Below, one piece after another: positions 44,007 through 53,325 of a DNA stretch of 64,000 bases. The notes beneath the pieces were generated by a model that was not told the origin of the DNA, did no database searches, and saw nothing but the letters and a program-made list of their open reading frames with translations. How positions within the stretch are numbered: position 1 is the first letter of the stretch; every line of letters starts with the position of its first letter. A program made the translations under genes and the position numbers. The stretch comes from Paraliobacillus zengyii (GTDB taxonomy: Bacteria; Bacillota; Bacilli; Bacillales; Amphibacillaceae). Location of the stretch: NCBI RefSeq assembly GCF_003268595.1, contig NZ_CP029797.1:765501-829500 (forward strand). The letters run 5' to 3'.

Positions 44007-45668
44007 ATGTTTAAAGATTATAACATGAATCAAGTAATTTTGCCGTTAGATTTAGAAATGAAATTGCAAAAAAATGATATTGCCTATACAATCCATGACT
44101 TAGTTGAACAAATACCAGATAAAGCTTTTTCTGTTTTCTTACATGAAACAGGTTGTCCTGCTTATCATCCACGAATGATGATGAAGGTTATTTTATGTGC
44201 TTATACGCAATCTGTTTTCTCTGGGAGAAAAATTGAAGCATTACTGAAAGATAGTATACGTATGATGTGGTTAGCGCAAGGTTATGAGCCAAGCTATCGT
44301 ACAATTAACCGTTTTCGAGTCAATCAAGAAGTACAAGACCTGTTACGCCAATGTTTTGTGCAATTTCGATGCCAGCTGGTGAAAGAAGAACTGATTGATG
44401 AAGAAGCGATCTTTATTGATGGTACCAAGATTGAAGCAAATGCCAACAAATTTACGTTTGTTTGGCGAAAAGCGATTGAAAAATACAGTGCCAATTTGGT
44501 GGAAAAATCAAATCAAATGTATGATGAATTGCTAGCAAACGAAATTATCCCAAAAATCGAACGTGAAAGTATGGAAGAACTAACCACCCAGGAACTCGAA
44601 AAAGTTTTGGAGAAACTAGAGAAGACGGTTGAAGCATACGACAAAAAGATCGAAGAAAGTGAAGATGTAAGCGAACGTAAGCAACTTCGTTCTGAACGCA
44701 AAACACCAAAACAATATCGCAAACGGTTTAAGGATTATGCAACACGCAAACAAAAATACGAAAATGATATGGCCATATTTGAAGAGCGTAACAGTTATTC
44801 AAAGACAGATCATGATGCCACATTTATGCGAATGAAAGACGATTATATGAAGAATGGCCAATTGAAAGCTGGTTATAATGTCCAAATTGCGACAGAAGGA
44901 CAATATGCACTCGCTTATGATGTATTTCCTAATCCAACCGATGTACGCACATTCATTCCTTTTCTAGATAAAATCGAGGAAAGCTTCTTTGAGCTTCCCA
45001 AATATATCGTCGCTGATGCAGGTTATGGAAGTGAACAAAATTACGATGATGTCCTAATTAATCGGGAGCGCATTCCACTAATTACATACAATATGTATCG
45101 AAAAGAGAAGACAAAGAAATATAAGCAAGATCCTTTTAACACAAAGAACTGGGAGTATGATGAAGCGACTGATTCCTTCCTCTGTCCAAATGACAAAAAA
45201 GTAATGTTCCAGTATCTGTCCAACCGGACAGGTAAAGACAACTTCACTCGAGCGTTTAGAGTCTATGAATGTGAAGATTGTTCGGATTGTCCATTACGCT
45301 CACAATGTACAAAAGCAAAGGAAGGAAATAATCGAAAGATATATTACAACGAAAAATGGGAACAACAAAAAGCATACACAAAACAACAACTTTCAGAAAA
45401 AGAAACCGGTAAAATCTATGGTAAACGAAAAATAGATGTGGAACCAGTCTTCGGATTTTTGAAGGCTAATTTGCGTTTTACTCGCATGTCGGTAAGAGGC
45501 AAAAAGAAAGTAGAAAATGAATTAGGATTCGCGTTCATGGCGGTGAACTTGAGAAAGTACACCGCTAAACATGCGAATGGTACAACAACGCCTGAATATA
45601 ATCTAACAAAAAAAGGTTCCGACCATCTTTCTATGATGATTGGAACCTTTTTCGTTATTTTTGGCTAG
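44007..45668 (+). CDS. IS1182-family transposase
   Basis: 553-residue DDE transposase. N-terminal DUF772-type domain (HPRMMMKVILCAYTQSVFSGRKIE), IDGTKIEANANKFTFVWRKA with the first Asp near residue 137, a coiled middle region, IVADAGYGSEQNY with the second Asp, and a C-terminal GKIYGKRKIDVEPVFGFLKA with the Glu. Cysteines in the C-terminal third (CEDCSDCPLRSQC) form a metal-binding patch found in this family. The gene appears intact. Confidence 0.93.
   Translation: MFKDYNMNQVILPLDLEMKLQKNDIAYTIHDLVEQIPDKAFSVFLHETGCPAYHPRMMMKVILCAYTQSVFSGRKIEALLKDSIRMMWLAQGYEPSYRTINRFRVNQEVQDLLRQCFVQFRCQLVKEELIDEEAIFIDGTKIEANANKFTFVWRKAIEKYSANLVEKSNQMYDELLANEIIPKIERESMEELTTQELEKVLEKLEKTVEAYDKKIEESEDVSERKQLRSERKTPKQYRKRFKDYATRKQKYENDMAIFEERNSYSKTDHDATFMRMKDDYMKNGQLKAGYNVQIATEGQYALAYDVFPNPTDVRTFIPFLDKIEESFFELPKYIVADAGYGSEQNYDDVLINRERIPLITYNMYRKEKTKKYKQDPFNTKNWEYDEATDSFLCPNDKKVMFQYLSNRTGKDNFTRAFRVYECEDCSDCPLRSQCTKAKEGNNRKIYYNEKWEQQKAYTKQQLSEKETGKIYGKRKIDVEPVFGFLKANLRFTRMSVRGKKKVENELGFAFMAVNLRKYTAKHANGTTTPEYNLTKKGSDHLSMMIGTFFVIFG
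45611..45656 (+). terminator. Terminator at the 3' end of the transposase gene
   Basis: AAAAAGGTTCC and GGAACCTTTTT pair around the last codons of the transposase and are followed by TTCGTT. The same structure is in copy 2 near 53250-53296. Confidence 0.6.
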
Positions 45669-45691
45669 TTATGTCCCAGCCTCTTTTTTAT

Positions 45692-45892
45692 TTAAACTAA
45701 TGAATTAAAGTGTTCAATAATTTTTCTTTGAGTTGCTTGTGTTGCTTTAGCAGAAGGTGCCCAATCTTTCTCTTTTATAAAGTTACTAATGTAATTCATG
45801 TAGGTAGCCTGTTGAACAGCCATATTATAATGAACATGTTTAACATTTTCATTCTTCATCATTAAAGCTGAATTAAAATTTGTATGCGCCAT
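45692..45892 (-). CDS. Hypothetical 66-residue protein
   Basis: Small protein with no signal or membrane segment. It has regular hydrophilic helices (NENVKHVHYNMAVQQATYMN, then AKATQATQRKIIEHFNSLV). I recognise no family. The gene starts with ATG but its ribosome binding site (GAAGATCG) is weak; a second start at residue 11 (MMKNENVKH) is possible. It abuts the IS right end. Confidence 0.5.
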   Translation of the reverse strand: MAHTNFNSALMMKNENVKHVHYNMAVQQATYMNYISNFIKEKDWAPSAKATQATQRKIIEHFNSLV

Positions 45893-45995
45893 CGATCTTC
45901 AGCCACGTATCTAAAAAAAATAGTAACTATACAGCAAACGTTACTTAAAACACACATCCGCGTAATGTTAGAATTATTAAATCTCTAGAGAGTTA

Positions 45996-46487
45996 CTATT
46001 TAACTCTCACATAGGGTTTCTTCGTTCGTTTCTTATTTGGTAGCACGTCAAGCGTAGATGAACAATTTGGACAAATAATAGCTTGGTTAGGTATCATTGT
46101 ACAACAATATGTACACTCTTTTTTAGTCATGGCATCTAATGGACTTTGGTGTGGTTTTTTCCATCGATTAATTTGACGGATTACAAGGAAAACAACAAAT
46201 AACACAATGACAAAACGAACTGACGCGGTGATAAATAAGCCATAATTAACTGTTGCAATACCAGCTTCCTTTGCGTCAGCCAAGGAAGAATAGCGCGTAC
46301 CACTTAGACTAATGTACATATTCTCGAAATTCATTCTTCTATATATAAGACCAATAGGTGGGAGTAGGATATCTTTAACCAACGAATCAATAAAACCACT
46401 AAATGCAGCACCTAATACTACCCCAACTCCCATATCGACCGCATTTCCTTTCATTGTAAATTGCCGGAATTCGCGCAAGAGTCCCAT
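45996..46487 (-). CDS. mscL: Large-conductance mechanosensitive channel with C-terminal zinc ribbon
   Basis: 163-residue MscL that opens on membrane tension to release osmolytes after hypo-osmotic shock. The N-terminal segment MGLLREFRQFTMKGNAVDMGVGVVLGAAFS is typical, with TM1 and TM2 (VRFVIVLFVVFLVI). The C-terminus differs from the usual short helix: it carries CTYC...CPNC, two CxxC pairs (near residues 126-141), a zinc-ribbon-like tail, then a basic end. Start supported by GAGGAGGG. Confidence 0.9.
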   Translation of the reverse strand: MGLLREFRQFTMKGNAVDMGVGVVLGAAFSGFIDSLVKDILLPPIGLIYRRMNFENMYISLSGTRYSSLADAKEAGIATVNYGLFITASVRFVIVLFVVFLVIRQINRWKKPHQSPLDAMTKKECTYCCTMIPNQAIICPNCSSTLDVLPNKKRTKKPYVRVK

Positions 46488-46549
46488 ACTAATCCCTCCT
46501 CTTAATAATTCTATGAGTGAATAGGACAGACTATGAGAAAGTCATGCTG

Positions 46550-46885
46550 CTAATTTAGTTTTTGCTTTTTGTGTAAGGTATGTTTCGTACCCCATTCATG
46601 CATGGCTTCTAAAATAGGCTCCAAACTCCGACCATAATTTGTAATAGAATATTCAACTTTAGGTGGAACTTGTGCATAAACAACACGCTCGATAATATCT
46701 TCATTTTCTAATTCACGTAATTGTTTTGTTAACATTTTTTGCGTAATTCCTGGCATACTACGTTTTAATTCATTGAAACGTTTTGTGCCATTCTGTAATA
46801 AGTGTAATAAGATAACTGGTTTCCATTTTCCAACTAAAATTCCTAATGCATCTTCTACACGACAATATTCTGGTGCCTTGTCCAC
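46550..46885 (-). CDS. HxlR-family transcriptional regulator
   Basis: 111-residue winged-helix protein. Motifs [20 protein letters not shown] and [19 protein letters not shown] (recognition region) define the family, with the conserved N-terminal Cys of YodB/HypR-like redox sensors at residue 8. GTG start with GGAGGAG upstream. It is divergent from the flavin oxidoreductase genes and probably represses them in response to electrophiles or redox stress (inference). Confidence 0.85.
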   Translation of the reverse strand: MDKAPEYCRVEDALGILVGKWKPVILLHLLQNGTKRFNELKRSMPGITQKMLTKQLRELENEDIIERVVYAQVPPKVEYSITNYGRSLEPILEAMHEWGTKHTLHKKQKLN

Positions 46886-46898
46886 GTTAACTCCTCCA

Positions 46899-46920
46899 AT
46901 AGTATCTTTTTGTATACTAT
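46899..46920. promoter_or_regulatory. Candidate HxlR operator
   Basis: ATAGTAT (46899-46905), nine-base loop or spacer, ATACTAT (46914-46920) between the divergent hxlR and luciferase-like genes. Regular ATAGTAT-type inverted repeats near YodB-type regulators are known. The promoter of either gene overlaps this region. Confidence 0.5.
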
Positions 46921-47001
46921 ACCACTATAAAGTGCTTACTTACTAAAATGTATTATATATTCTATAATAGTAACATAACATAAAAAAGGATTGATATATA
47001 T

Positions 47002-48060
47002 ATGGAAAAATATCGGATTGATCAAAGTAAAGGGTTAGAGTTTGGGATATATACGTTAGGTGATCATTTGCCTAATCCATTAACAGGAGAACGAATTTCT
47101 GCGGAACAACGGATTCATGAAATAATTGATTATGCGAAGCTGGCAGATCAAGCAGGCATTGATTTCTTTAGTGTAGGTGAAAGTCATCAAGAATATTTCG
47201 CAACACAAGCACATGCTGTTGTGTTATCTGCTATTGCTCAAGCAACAGAAAAAATTAAAATTGCAAGTTCATCAACGATCATTAGTACGTCAGATCCAGT
47301 ACGTGTATATGAAAATTTTGCAACGTTAGATTTAATTTCAAAAGGTCGAGCGGAAATTATTGCAGGACGTGCATCAAGAGTAGGGCTGTTTGACTTATTG
47401 GGTTATAACATTAGAGATTACGAAGAGCTGTTTGAAGAAAAATTTGACTTATTACGACAGATTAATGAAGAAAATATTGTTAATTGGAGTGGAGAATTTC
47501 GTGCCCCTTTAAGAGACGCACAAGTTCTTCCACGTCCGCAAAGTGGATCAATGCCAATTTGGCGTGCGGTTGGTGGCTCACCTGCAAGTGCAATGAAAGC
47601 GGGTTATGCTGGTGTTCCAATGTTTATGGCGCATTTAGGTGGACCGGTTAGTGTTTTCAAACAAACAATTGATGCCTATCGTGGTGCTGCTGAACGTGGT
47701 GGTTTTGATCCAACAGAACTACCTGTTTCAACTGCAGGTTTTTTCTATGCGGCAGAAACATCTCAGCAAGCGTTAAAAGATATGTATCCTCATATTAACG
47801 AAGGTATGAAACGAACAAATGGACAAGGATTTCCTAAGCAACACTTTGCACAGGGTGTAGATCCACAAAACGTTATGAATATCGGTAGCCCACAAGAAAT
47901 TATCGAAAAGATGCTCTATCAACATGAACAATTTGGACATCAGCGTTATATTGCTCAAATAGATTTTGGTGGCATGCCTTATGATAAATTAATGAAAAAC
48001 ATTGAAATTATTGGTACGGAAATTTTACCAGCAATTAAGAAACACACTGCAAAAAAGTAG
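47002..48060 (+). CDS. LLM-class flavin-dependent oxidoreductase
   Basis: 352-residue luciferase-like monooxygenase. FGIYTLGD, GIDFFSVGESHQEYFATQAH, SSSTIISTSDPVRVYENFATLDL and GRAEIIAGRASRVGLFDLLGY are typical of the F420-independent group in Firmicutes. The substrate is not known. Next to an FMN reductase that can supply reduced flavin, 13 bp downstream, and divergent from hxlR. Confidence 0.87.
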   Translation: MEKYRIDQSKGLEFGIYTLGDHLPNPLTGERISAEQRIHEIIDYAKLADQAGIDFFSVGESHQEYFATQAHAVVLSAIAQATEKIKIASSSTIISTSDPVRVYENFATLDLISKGRAEIIAGRASRVGLFDLLGYNIRDYEELFEEKFDLLRQINEENIVNWSGEFRAPLRDAQVLPRPQSGSMPIWRAVGGSPASAMKAGYAGVPMFMAHLGGPVSVFKQTIDAYRGAAERGGFDPTELPVSTAGFFYAAETSQQALKDMYPHINEGMKRTNGQGFPKQHFAQGVDPQNVMNIGSPQEIIEKMLYQHEQFGHQRYIAQIDFGGMPYDKLMKNIEIIGTEILPAIKKHTAKK

Positions 48061-48072
48061 GAGGTTGAGATA

Positions 48073-48639
48073 ATGAAGATTGTAGGATTGTCAGGATCAA
48101 ATGTAGGGTCTAAAACGCGAACCGCTATGGATTATACAGTTAAATCAATTAAAGAAAATCATTCAGAAGTTGAAGTGACACTAATCGATTTAGCGGACTA
48201 TGATTTGCAATTTAGCGATGGTCGTAATTATTTAGAATATAAAGGAGATACAGGATATGTTGTACAAACGATAATGGAGGCAGATGCCATTATCATTGGT
48301 ACACCTATCTTTCAGGCCTCTATTCCTGCTACACTGAAAAACATTTTTGATTTATTACCTGTTAATGCTTTTCGTGATAAAGTAGTTAGTATGTATGCAA
48401 CGGCTGGTTCACAAAAACATTATTTAATCATAGAACAACAATTAAAGCCGATAGTAAGCTATATGAAAGCTCAAATTGTTCAGTCCTATGTATTTATTGA
48501 AGAAAAGGACTTCCAACGAAAAGAAATTATCAATGAGGATGTGTTCTTTCGAATTGATCGTTTAGTAGAAGATACAGTAGTACTTACAGAAACATATAAA
48601 AAAATCCGCGAAGCCCAAGAGGCTGCATATGATTTTTAA
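48073..48639 (+). CDS. NAD(P)H-dependent FMN reductase
   Basis: 188-residue flavodoxin-fold reductase. N-terminal GLSGSNVGSKTRTAM and GTPIFQASIPATLKNIFDLLP match the SsuE/NADPH-FMN reductase family. It probably feeds reduced FMN to the upstream luciferase-like enzyme. GGAGG precedes the ATG. A weak stem (ACCTTAAC/GTTAAGGGT at 48655-48675) may terminate the operon. Confidence 0.86.
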   Translation: MKIVGLSGSNVGSKTRTAMDYTVKSIKENHSEVEVTLIDLADYDLQFSDGRNYLEYKGDTGYVVQTIMEADAIIIGTPIFQASIPATLKNIFDLLPVNAFRDKVVSMYATAGSQKHYLIIEQQLKPIVSYMKAQIVQSYVFIEEKDFQRKEIINEDVFFRIDRLVEDTVVLTETYKKIREAQEAAYDF

Positions 48640-48654
48640 TAGAATAAATAAATA

Positions 48655-48680
48655 ACCTTAACAGTAGTTAAGGGTATTTT
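48655..48680 (+). terminator. Possible terminator after the FMN reductase gene
   Basis: Stem ACCTTAAC (48655-48662) / GTTAAGGGT (48667-48675), followed by ATTTT. Moderate strength. Confidence 0.45.
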
Positions 48681-48736
48681 AAGGTTTTGCGCTTAGGCTA
48701 TGATTATAGGAATAATAATCATAGGAGTTGAAAACG

Positions 48737-49057
48737 TTGAATATTTCATCAGTTGGTATAAATAATAGTACATCACAAAGTACTTCGATTACTTCAGTTA
48801 GTGACTTAGAAAAGCAAAAAACACAGCTTCAAAAAGAAATAAATGAAATTAATGCCTCATCTCAAGATGCTGAAACAAAACAAGAAAGCCTTAAGCAATT
48901 GCAACAAAAAATGCAACAAATAGAAACTAAAATACAACGTTTAAAAGCAAATACAGAGGAACAGGTTGAAGTAACTAAGAACAAGGATCCCCAAGATACT
49001 CTTGAAATTAGTGATCAGGCAAATTCACTATTTCTCGAGTTACAAGGAGCAGATTAA
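48737..49057 (+). CDS. Small coiled-coil FlxA-like protein
   Basis: 106-residue hydrophilic protein. Residues about 20-75 form a likely coiled coil (LEKQKTQLQKEINEI, LQQKMQQIETKIQRL). It resembles FlxA-like family members, which have no known role. Start is TTG at 48737, with GGAG 9 bp before it; a TTG at 48728 is too near that site. Confidence 0.65.
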   Translation: MNISSVGINNSTSQSTSITSVSDLEKQKTQLQKEINEINASSQDAETKQESLKQLQQKMQQIETKIQRLKANTEEQVEVTKNKDPQDTLEISDQANSLFLELQGAD

Positions 49058-49158
49058 TTAATAAACTTTATTCTAAAAGATCGTTGATTTTGGAGAGTAA
49101 CTTACCTTGCGTCGGAATAACCTTCAACAGCGACACAACTTATACAGTTACTACGCTC

Positions 49159-49276
49159 TGAAAATCCACTATGCTTTCCGCAGGCACGTCTTCAGCTAAC
49201 TTCATAAAGCAAAAAACGCTTTATGAAGTGGATCTTCAGATCGCACTGTTCCTGCAGGAGTCGTAGTGGATTTTCA
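49159..49276. repeat. Structured intergenic repeat, copy 1 (composite inverted repeat)
   Basis: Outer arms TGAAAATCCACTA (49159-49171) / TAGTGGATTTTCA (49264-49276), a middle pairing TTCCGCAGG with CCTGCAGGA, and an inner hairpin ACTTCATAAAGC (49199-49210) / GCTTTATGAAGT (49218-49229). TCTTCAGCTAA and GGATCTTCAG flank the inner hairpin and recur in the other copies. Confidence 0.7.
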
Positions 49277-49363
49277 TCGCTGGTCGGTAATAAGTTTATT
49301 GATGAAGTTACAATATCAACAATTACAGACCTTTTCGGACTTTAAATTCTTTCTAGCGAAGGA

Positions 49364-49477
49364 AGCAAATGGTTGAGACTCCTGTGGGAACAGCACAAAC
49401 CGAAGATCCTCTATAGAAGCGATCTTTGCTTCTATAGATAGCTAAGGTTGTGCCCACGGAAAGCGAAACCATTTGCT
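49364..49477. repeat. Structured intergenic repeat, copy 2
   Basis: Outer arms AGCAAATGGTT (49364-49374) / AACCATTTGCT (49467-49477), middle pairing CCTGTGGG with CCCACGG, inner hairpin TCTATAGAAGC (49410-49420) / GCTTCTATAGA (49428-49438). It is in opposite orientation to copy 1: CCGAAGATC precedes the inner stem and TAGCTAAGG follows it. The arms differ from copy 1 but still pair. With copy 1 it fills most of the gap 49058-49585. Confidence 0.7.
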
Positions 49478-49585
49478 GACGAAGCGGGTAAGACTCTTCT
49501 GTTACGTCACAGTTTCTATCTACTGTGTCTCTTAATAATTTGACAGGGTTTTATAAAAAAGCAGTGGTTTAATAAGCTGTTATAA

Positions 49586-49616
49586 AAACACAACGTTTAC
49601 TTATAGCGTTGTGTTT
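49586..49616 (-). terminator. Terminator after the 106-residue YqfQ/VrrA-type gene
   Basis: AAACACAACG (49586-49595) / CGTTGTGTTT (49607-49616); on the minus strand a TTTTT run follows. It also could act on the plus strand. Confidence 0.65.
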
Positions 49617-49669
49617 ATTATCTATACTTTTAATTATGGTTTAAATAGCTGCGTTTTACTTCTAACTAT

Positions 49670-49990
49670 TTAAAAAAGGCCTCTTACCATTTTAATTACG
49701 GGCCCTGCTTGGCTTGCTACGCCCATAACATTTCTAAAACCTTTCCCTACTTTGCCCATATCTAATTTCCCATTTTCATCTGTTATTAATGATCCTAATC
49801 CTTGTGTAAAATTGTTTTGACCTTGAAGTTGTTGTCTTTGTGGGGTCATGAAATCTCCTCGAAATGGACTATTGACCTGCCCAAACGGGCTATTATTTTG
49901 GAATGGAAAAGCATTTGGTGGTAAAGCTCTTCTACCTTGTCGCTGATTACGATAAGGACGACGTTGTGGTGTGGGTCCTAGCTGTAACAT
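49670..49990 (-). CDS. Small Pro/Gln/Asn-rich protein, YqfQ/VrrA- or YppG-like
   Basis: 106-residue low-complexity protein: basic Arg/Gln/Pro-rich first half (LGPTPQRRPYRNQRQGRRAL), Asn/Phe-rich middle, then a more ordered tail KLDMGKVGKGFRNVMGVASQ ending KMVRGLF. Similar proteins occur in spore-forming Bacillaceae and may be coat related. The assignment is tentative. It has GGAGG before the ATG. Confidence 0.55.
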   Translation of the reverse strand: MLQLGPTPQRRPYRNQRQGRRALPPNAFPFQNNSPFGQVNSPFRGDFMTPQRQQLQGQNNFTQGLGSLITDENGKLDMGKVGKGFRNVMGVASQAGPVIKMVRGLF

Positions 49991-50154
49991 ATTATCTCCT
50001 CCTTCCTATCTTCAAGTACTTTGATCCCATGGTATGTTTAATCAATTGATAGTGGCACGGTAAAAGAACTAGTTTAAAATTTTGAAATTTGCACCTATTT
50101 AACTCAAGTTTTTGATACTATAGTAGTATATGGTATAAAAAGGGAGAGCATAGT

Positions 50155-50550
50155 ATGCAAACGCTATTTATTTTATTTGGTATTTTTATATTAATACAAA
50201 TTTTTCTTAATATATGGTTGCGCAAAAAATTAGAAGTTAGAAAGAAAGATTGGTTCTCTTATAATCATGTAAATAAGCTACATAAATGGCTTGATTGGTC
50301 ATTACGACTCGTAATGGTGTTTGTTTTACCAATTAGTTATTTTATACCTTTTACTGTTGAAACGAATGAATACGCTGGGCTACCATTCATTATTCTCATG
50401 GTATATTTTATTTTAGACGGCTTGCTAAGAACGTTTATGGAGTGGAAATACTATCCTGGACGAAAAGATTATATTGTGACATTGGTTAATACGATAGTTT
50501 TATTTTTCTTTGTATGTATACTTTATATTTGGATTATCTATCAGTTCTAA
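50155..50550 (+). CDS. DUF4181-type membrane protein
   Basis: 131-residue protein with four hydrophobic segments and conserved WFSYNHVNKLHKWLDW and EWKYYPGRKDYI motifs. DUF4181 proteins of Bacillaceae have no known function. GGGAGAG precedes the ATG. Confidence 0.7.
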   Translation: MQTLFILFGIFILIQIFLNIWLRKKLEVRKKDWFSYNHVNKLHKWLDWSLRLVMVFVLPISYFIPFTVETNEYAGLPFIILMVYFILDGLLRTFMEWKYYPGRKDYIVTLVNTIVLFFFVCILYIWIIYQF

Positions 50551-50639
50551 CACTATTTCTTTTATTAAATACTATACATAAGTTTTAAAAAAATCCTCAT
50601 AGTATAGATATTCCTATACAAAAGAGGAGGACTACCGAA

Positions 50640-51485
50640 ATGGATAATGAAATGTCATACGGAGAAGATTATAAAGCAATTCCTGCTACATCAATAGGTA
50701 GTGGTGTTGGAGTTTCTGTTTTACCGGATTTATTTTGTTATACGGTACAGATTGTGAATGTCTGTTTATTTGGTGATGAAGAATCAAATGATTTTGTTTT
50801 AATTGATGCAGGTATGCCAAACTCTGCTGAAGAAATTATTAAGATGACTGAAGATCGCTATGGTGTTAATAGTCGACCAAGAGCTATCATTTTGACGCAT
50901 GGCCATTTTGATCATGTAGGAGCTATTTTGGAATTGATTAACTATTGGGATGTTCCAGTTTATGCTCATGAACTAGAAATACCGTATTTAACTGGGAAAA
51001 AGAGCTATCCTAAGCCGGATCCGAGTGTTGAAGGTGGTCTGATTGCGAAGTTTTCTGGACTTTTTCCAAATGAACCGATAAATATAACGGGCCACGTAAA
51101 AGCACTACCAGAAAATAACAGTGTTCCTCATATGCCAGGCTTTCGTTGGGTACACACGCCGGGACATACAGCAGGGCACGTCTCGTTTTTTAGGGAAAAA
51201 GATAGGGTGCTTATTGCTGGAGATGCGTTTGTAACTGTTAAACAAGATGCATTATATAAAGTCTTCACACAAGAAATAGAAATAAGCGGTCCGCCGAGGT
51301 ATTTGACACCAGACTGGGAAGCAGCAAGAAGATCGGTTGAGCAATTAGCGAAACTAAAACCATCAATTGTGGTTACAGGTCATGGACAGCCAGTTTCTGG
51401 GGAAGAACTAACAAAAGGGTTGAAAAAATTAGTTGATAATTTTGAAACAGTTGCAATTCCTGATTATGGTAAGTATTTAAATTAA
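50640..51485 (+). CDS. MBL-fold metallo-hydrolase
   Basis: 281-residue metallo-beta-lactamase-fold enzyme. The metal site THGHFDHVG is near residue 87, further ligands are in HTPGHTAGHVSF, GDAF and VTGHGQP. It is a glyoxalase II- or YflN-like hydrolase; substrate unknown. AGAGGAGG is before the ATG. The second IS element begins 7 bp after the stop codon. Confidence 0.85.
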   Translation: MDNEMSYGEDYKAIPATSIGSGVGVSVLPDLFCYTVQIVNVCLFGDEESNDFVLIDAGMPNSAEEIIKMTEDRYGVNSRPRAIILTHGHFDHVGAILELINYWDVPVYAHELEIPYLTGKKSYPKPDPSVEGGLIAKFSGLFPNEPINITGHVKALPENNSVPHMPGFRWVHTPGHTAGHVSFFREKDRVLIAGDAFVTVKQDALYKVFTQEIEISGPPRYLTPDWEAARRSVEQLAKLKPSIVVTGHGQPVSGEELTKGLKKLVDNFETVAIPDYGKYLN

Positions 51486-51491
51486 AAAAAA

Positions 51492-53325
51492 GAGGCTGGG
51501 ACAAAACTCAGATAAACAATAAAAAGTTGCATCTTCCAACGGTAGTTGGAAGATGCAACTTTTTTATAAAATCGAAAATTTTAGTAAGTAAAAAAGGATA
51601 CCTTCTGATAAAATTAAAGTACCACACAATAACAATCGGAGGTATCCTTATGTTTAAAGATTATAACATGAATCAAGTAATTTTGCCGTTAGATTTTGAA
51701 ATGAAATTGCAAGAAAATGATATTGCCTATACGATCCATGACTTAGTAGACCAAATACCAGATAAAGCATTTTCTTTTTTCTTACATGAAACAGGTTGTC
51801 CTGCTTATCATCCGCGAATGATGATGAAGGTTATTTTATGTGCTTACACGCAATCTGTTTTCTCTGGGAGAAAAATTGAAGGATTGCTGAAAGATAGTGT
51901 CCGTATGATGTGGTTAGCGCAAGGCTATGAGCCAAGCTATCGCACGATTAACCGTTTTCGAGTCAATGAAGAAGTACAAGAACTGTTACGCCAATGTTTT
52001 GTACAATTTCGATGCCAACTGGTGAAAGAAGAGCTGATTGACCAGGAAGCGATCTTTATTGATGGCACCAAAATAGAAGCAAATGCCAATAAATTTACGT
52101 TTGTTTGGCGAAAAGCGATTGAAAAATACAGTGCGAATTTGGTGGAGAAATCAAATCAACTGTACGATGAATTATTGGCAAACGAAATTATTCCAGAAAT
52201 AGAACGCGAAAGTACGGAAGAACTATCCACTAAAGAACTCGAAAAAGTAGTTGAGAAACTAGAGAAGACCGTTGAAGGATACGACAAACAGATCGAAGAA
52301 AGTAAAGATGTCAGCAAACGGAAGCAGCTTCGCTCTGCAAGGAAAACACCAAAAAAATACCGCAAACAGTTTAAAGATTACGTAGCACGCAAACAAAAAT
52401 ACGAAAAGGATAGGCTTATATTTGAAGCGCGCAATAGTTATTCAAAGACAGACCATGATGCCACCTTTATGCGCATGAAAGACGATTATATGAATAATGG
52501 CCAATTAAAAGCAGGTTACAATGTACAAATTGCGACCGAAGGACAATATACACTCGCATATGACGTATTTCCCAATCCAACTGATGTACGCACATTCACT
52601 CCTTTTCTAGATAAAATCGAGGAAAGCTTCTTTGAACTTCCCACATATATCGTAGCTGATGCAGGGTATGGAAGTGAACAGAATTATGAAGATGTCCGCA
52701 TTAATCGGGAGCGCATCCCGCTGATTACCTACAATATGTATCGAAAAGAGAAGACAAAGAAATATAAGCAAGACCCTTTTAACACAATGAACTGGGCGTA
52801 TGATGAAGCGAGTGATTCTTTCCGTTGTCCAAATGATAAAAAAGTGGCTTTCCAGTATCTATCTAATCGAACAGGTAAAGATAACTTCACCCGATCCTTT
52901 AAAGTCTATGAATGTGAAGACTGTTCGGATTGTCCGTTGCGTTCCCACTGTACAAAAGCAAAGGAAGGAAATAATCGAAAAATTTATTATAATGAAAAAT
53001 GGGAACAACAAAAAGCATACACAAAACAGCAGCTTTCAGAAAAAGAAACCGGTAAAATCTATGGCAAACGAAAAATAGATGTAGAACCAGTCTTCGGATT
53101 TTTGAAGGCTAATTTGCGTTTCACTCGTATGTCAGTAAGAGGCAAGAAGAAAGTGGAAAATGAATTAGGATTTGCATTCATGGCGGTGAACTTGAGAAAG
53201 TACACGGCTAAGCATGCGCATGGTCCAACAAATCCTGAAAATAATCCAACAAAAAAAGATTCCGACCATCTTCCTAAGATGATCGGAATCTTTTTCGTTA
53301 TTTTGGCTAGTTATGTCCCAGCCTC
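51492..53325 (+). mobile_element. IS1182-family insertion sequence, copy 2
   Basis: Ends GAGGCTGGGACA (51492-51503) and TGTCCCAGCCTC (53314-53325). The left end holds a perfect 20-bp hairpin with a four-base loop (51521-51564) plus T-run, different in sequence from the copy 1 hairpin, and a second hairpin covering GGAGG before the transposase ATG. Nucleotide differences from copy 1 are scattered throughout, so this is not a very recent duplication. Confidence 0.92.
51521..51568 (+). terminator. Terminator inside the left end of IS copy 2
   Basis: Perfect 20-bp stem with arm core AAAAAGTTGCATCTTCCAAC, loop GGTA, then T-run. It should block outside transcription. Confidence 0.85.

Larger units (their letters stand above)
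43833..45693 (+). mobile_element. IS1182-family insertion sequence, copy 1
   Basis: The element carries one transposase gene. Its terminal inverted repeat is GAGGCTGGGACA (43843-43854) and TGTCCCAGCCTC (45672-45683); with flanking AAATAAAAA and TTTTTTATTT the match extends to 22 bp with one mismatch, so the exact border is uncertain. Just inside the left end is a strong hairpin terminator (43872-43919), then a second hairpin that covers the transposase ribosome binding site. No clear target duplication can be stated. Copy 2 is at 51492-53325. Confidence 0.9.

Noticed and set aside
49080..49520. Possible CRISPR-like repeats
   Set aside because: The repeated units are inverted and structured, with no regular spacing or spacers, so this is a palindromic repeat family.
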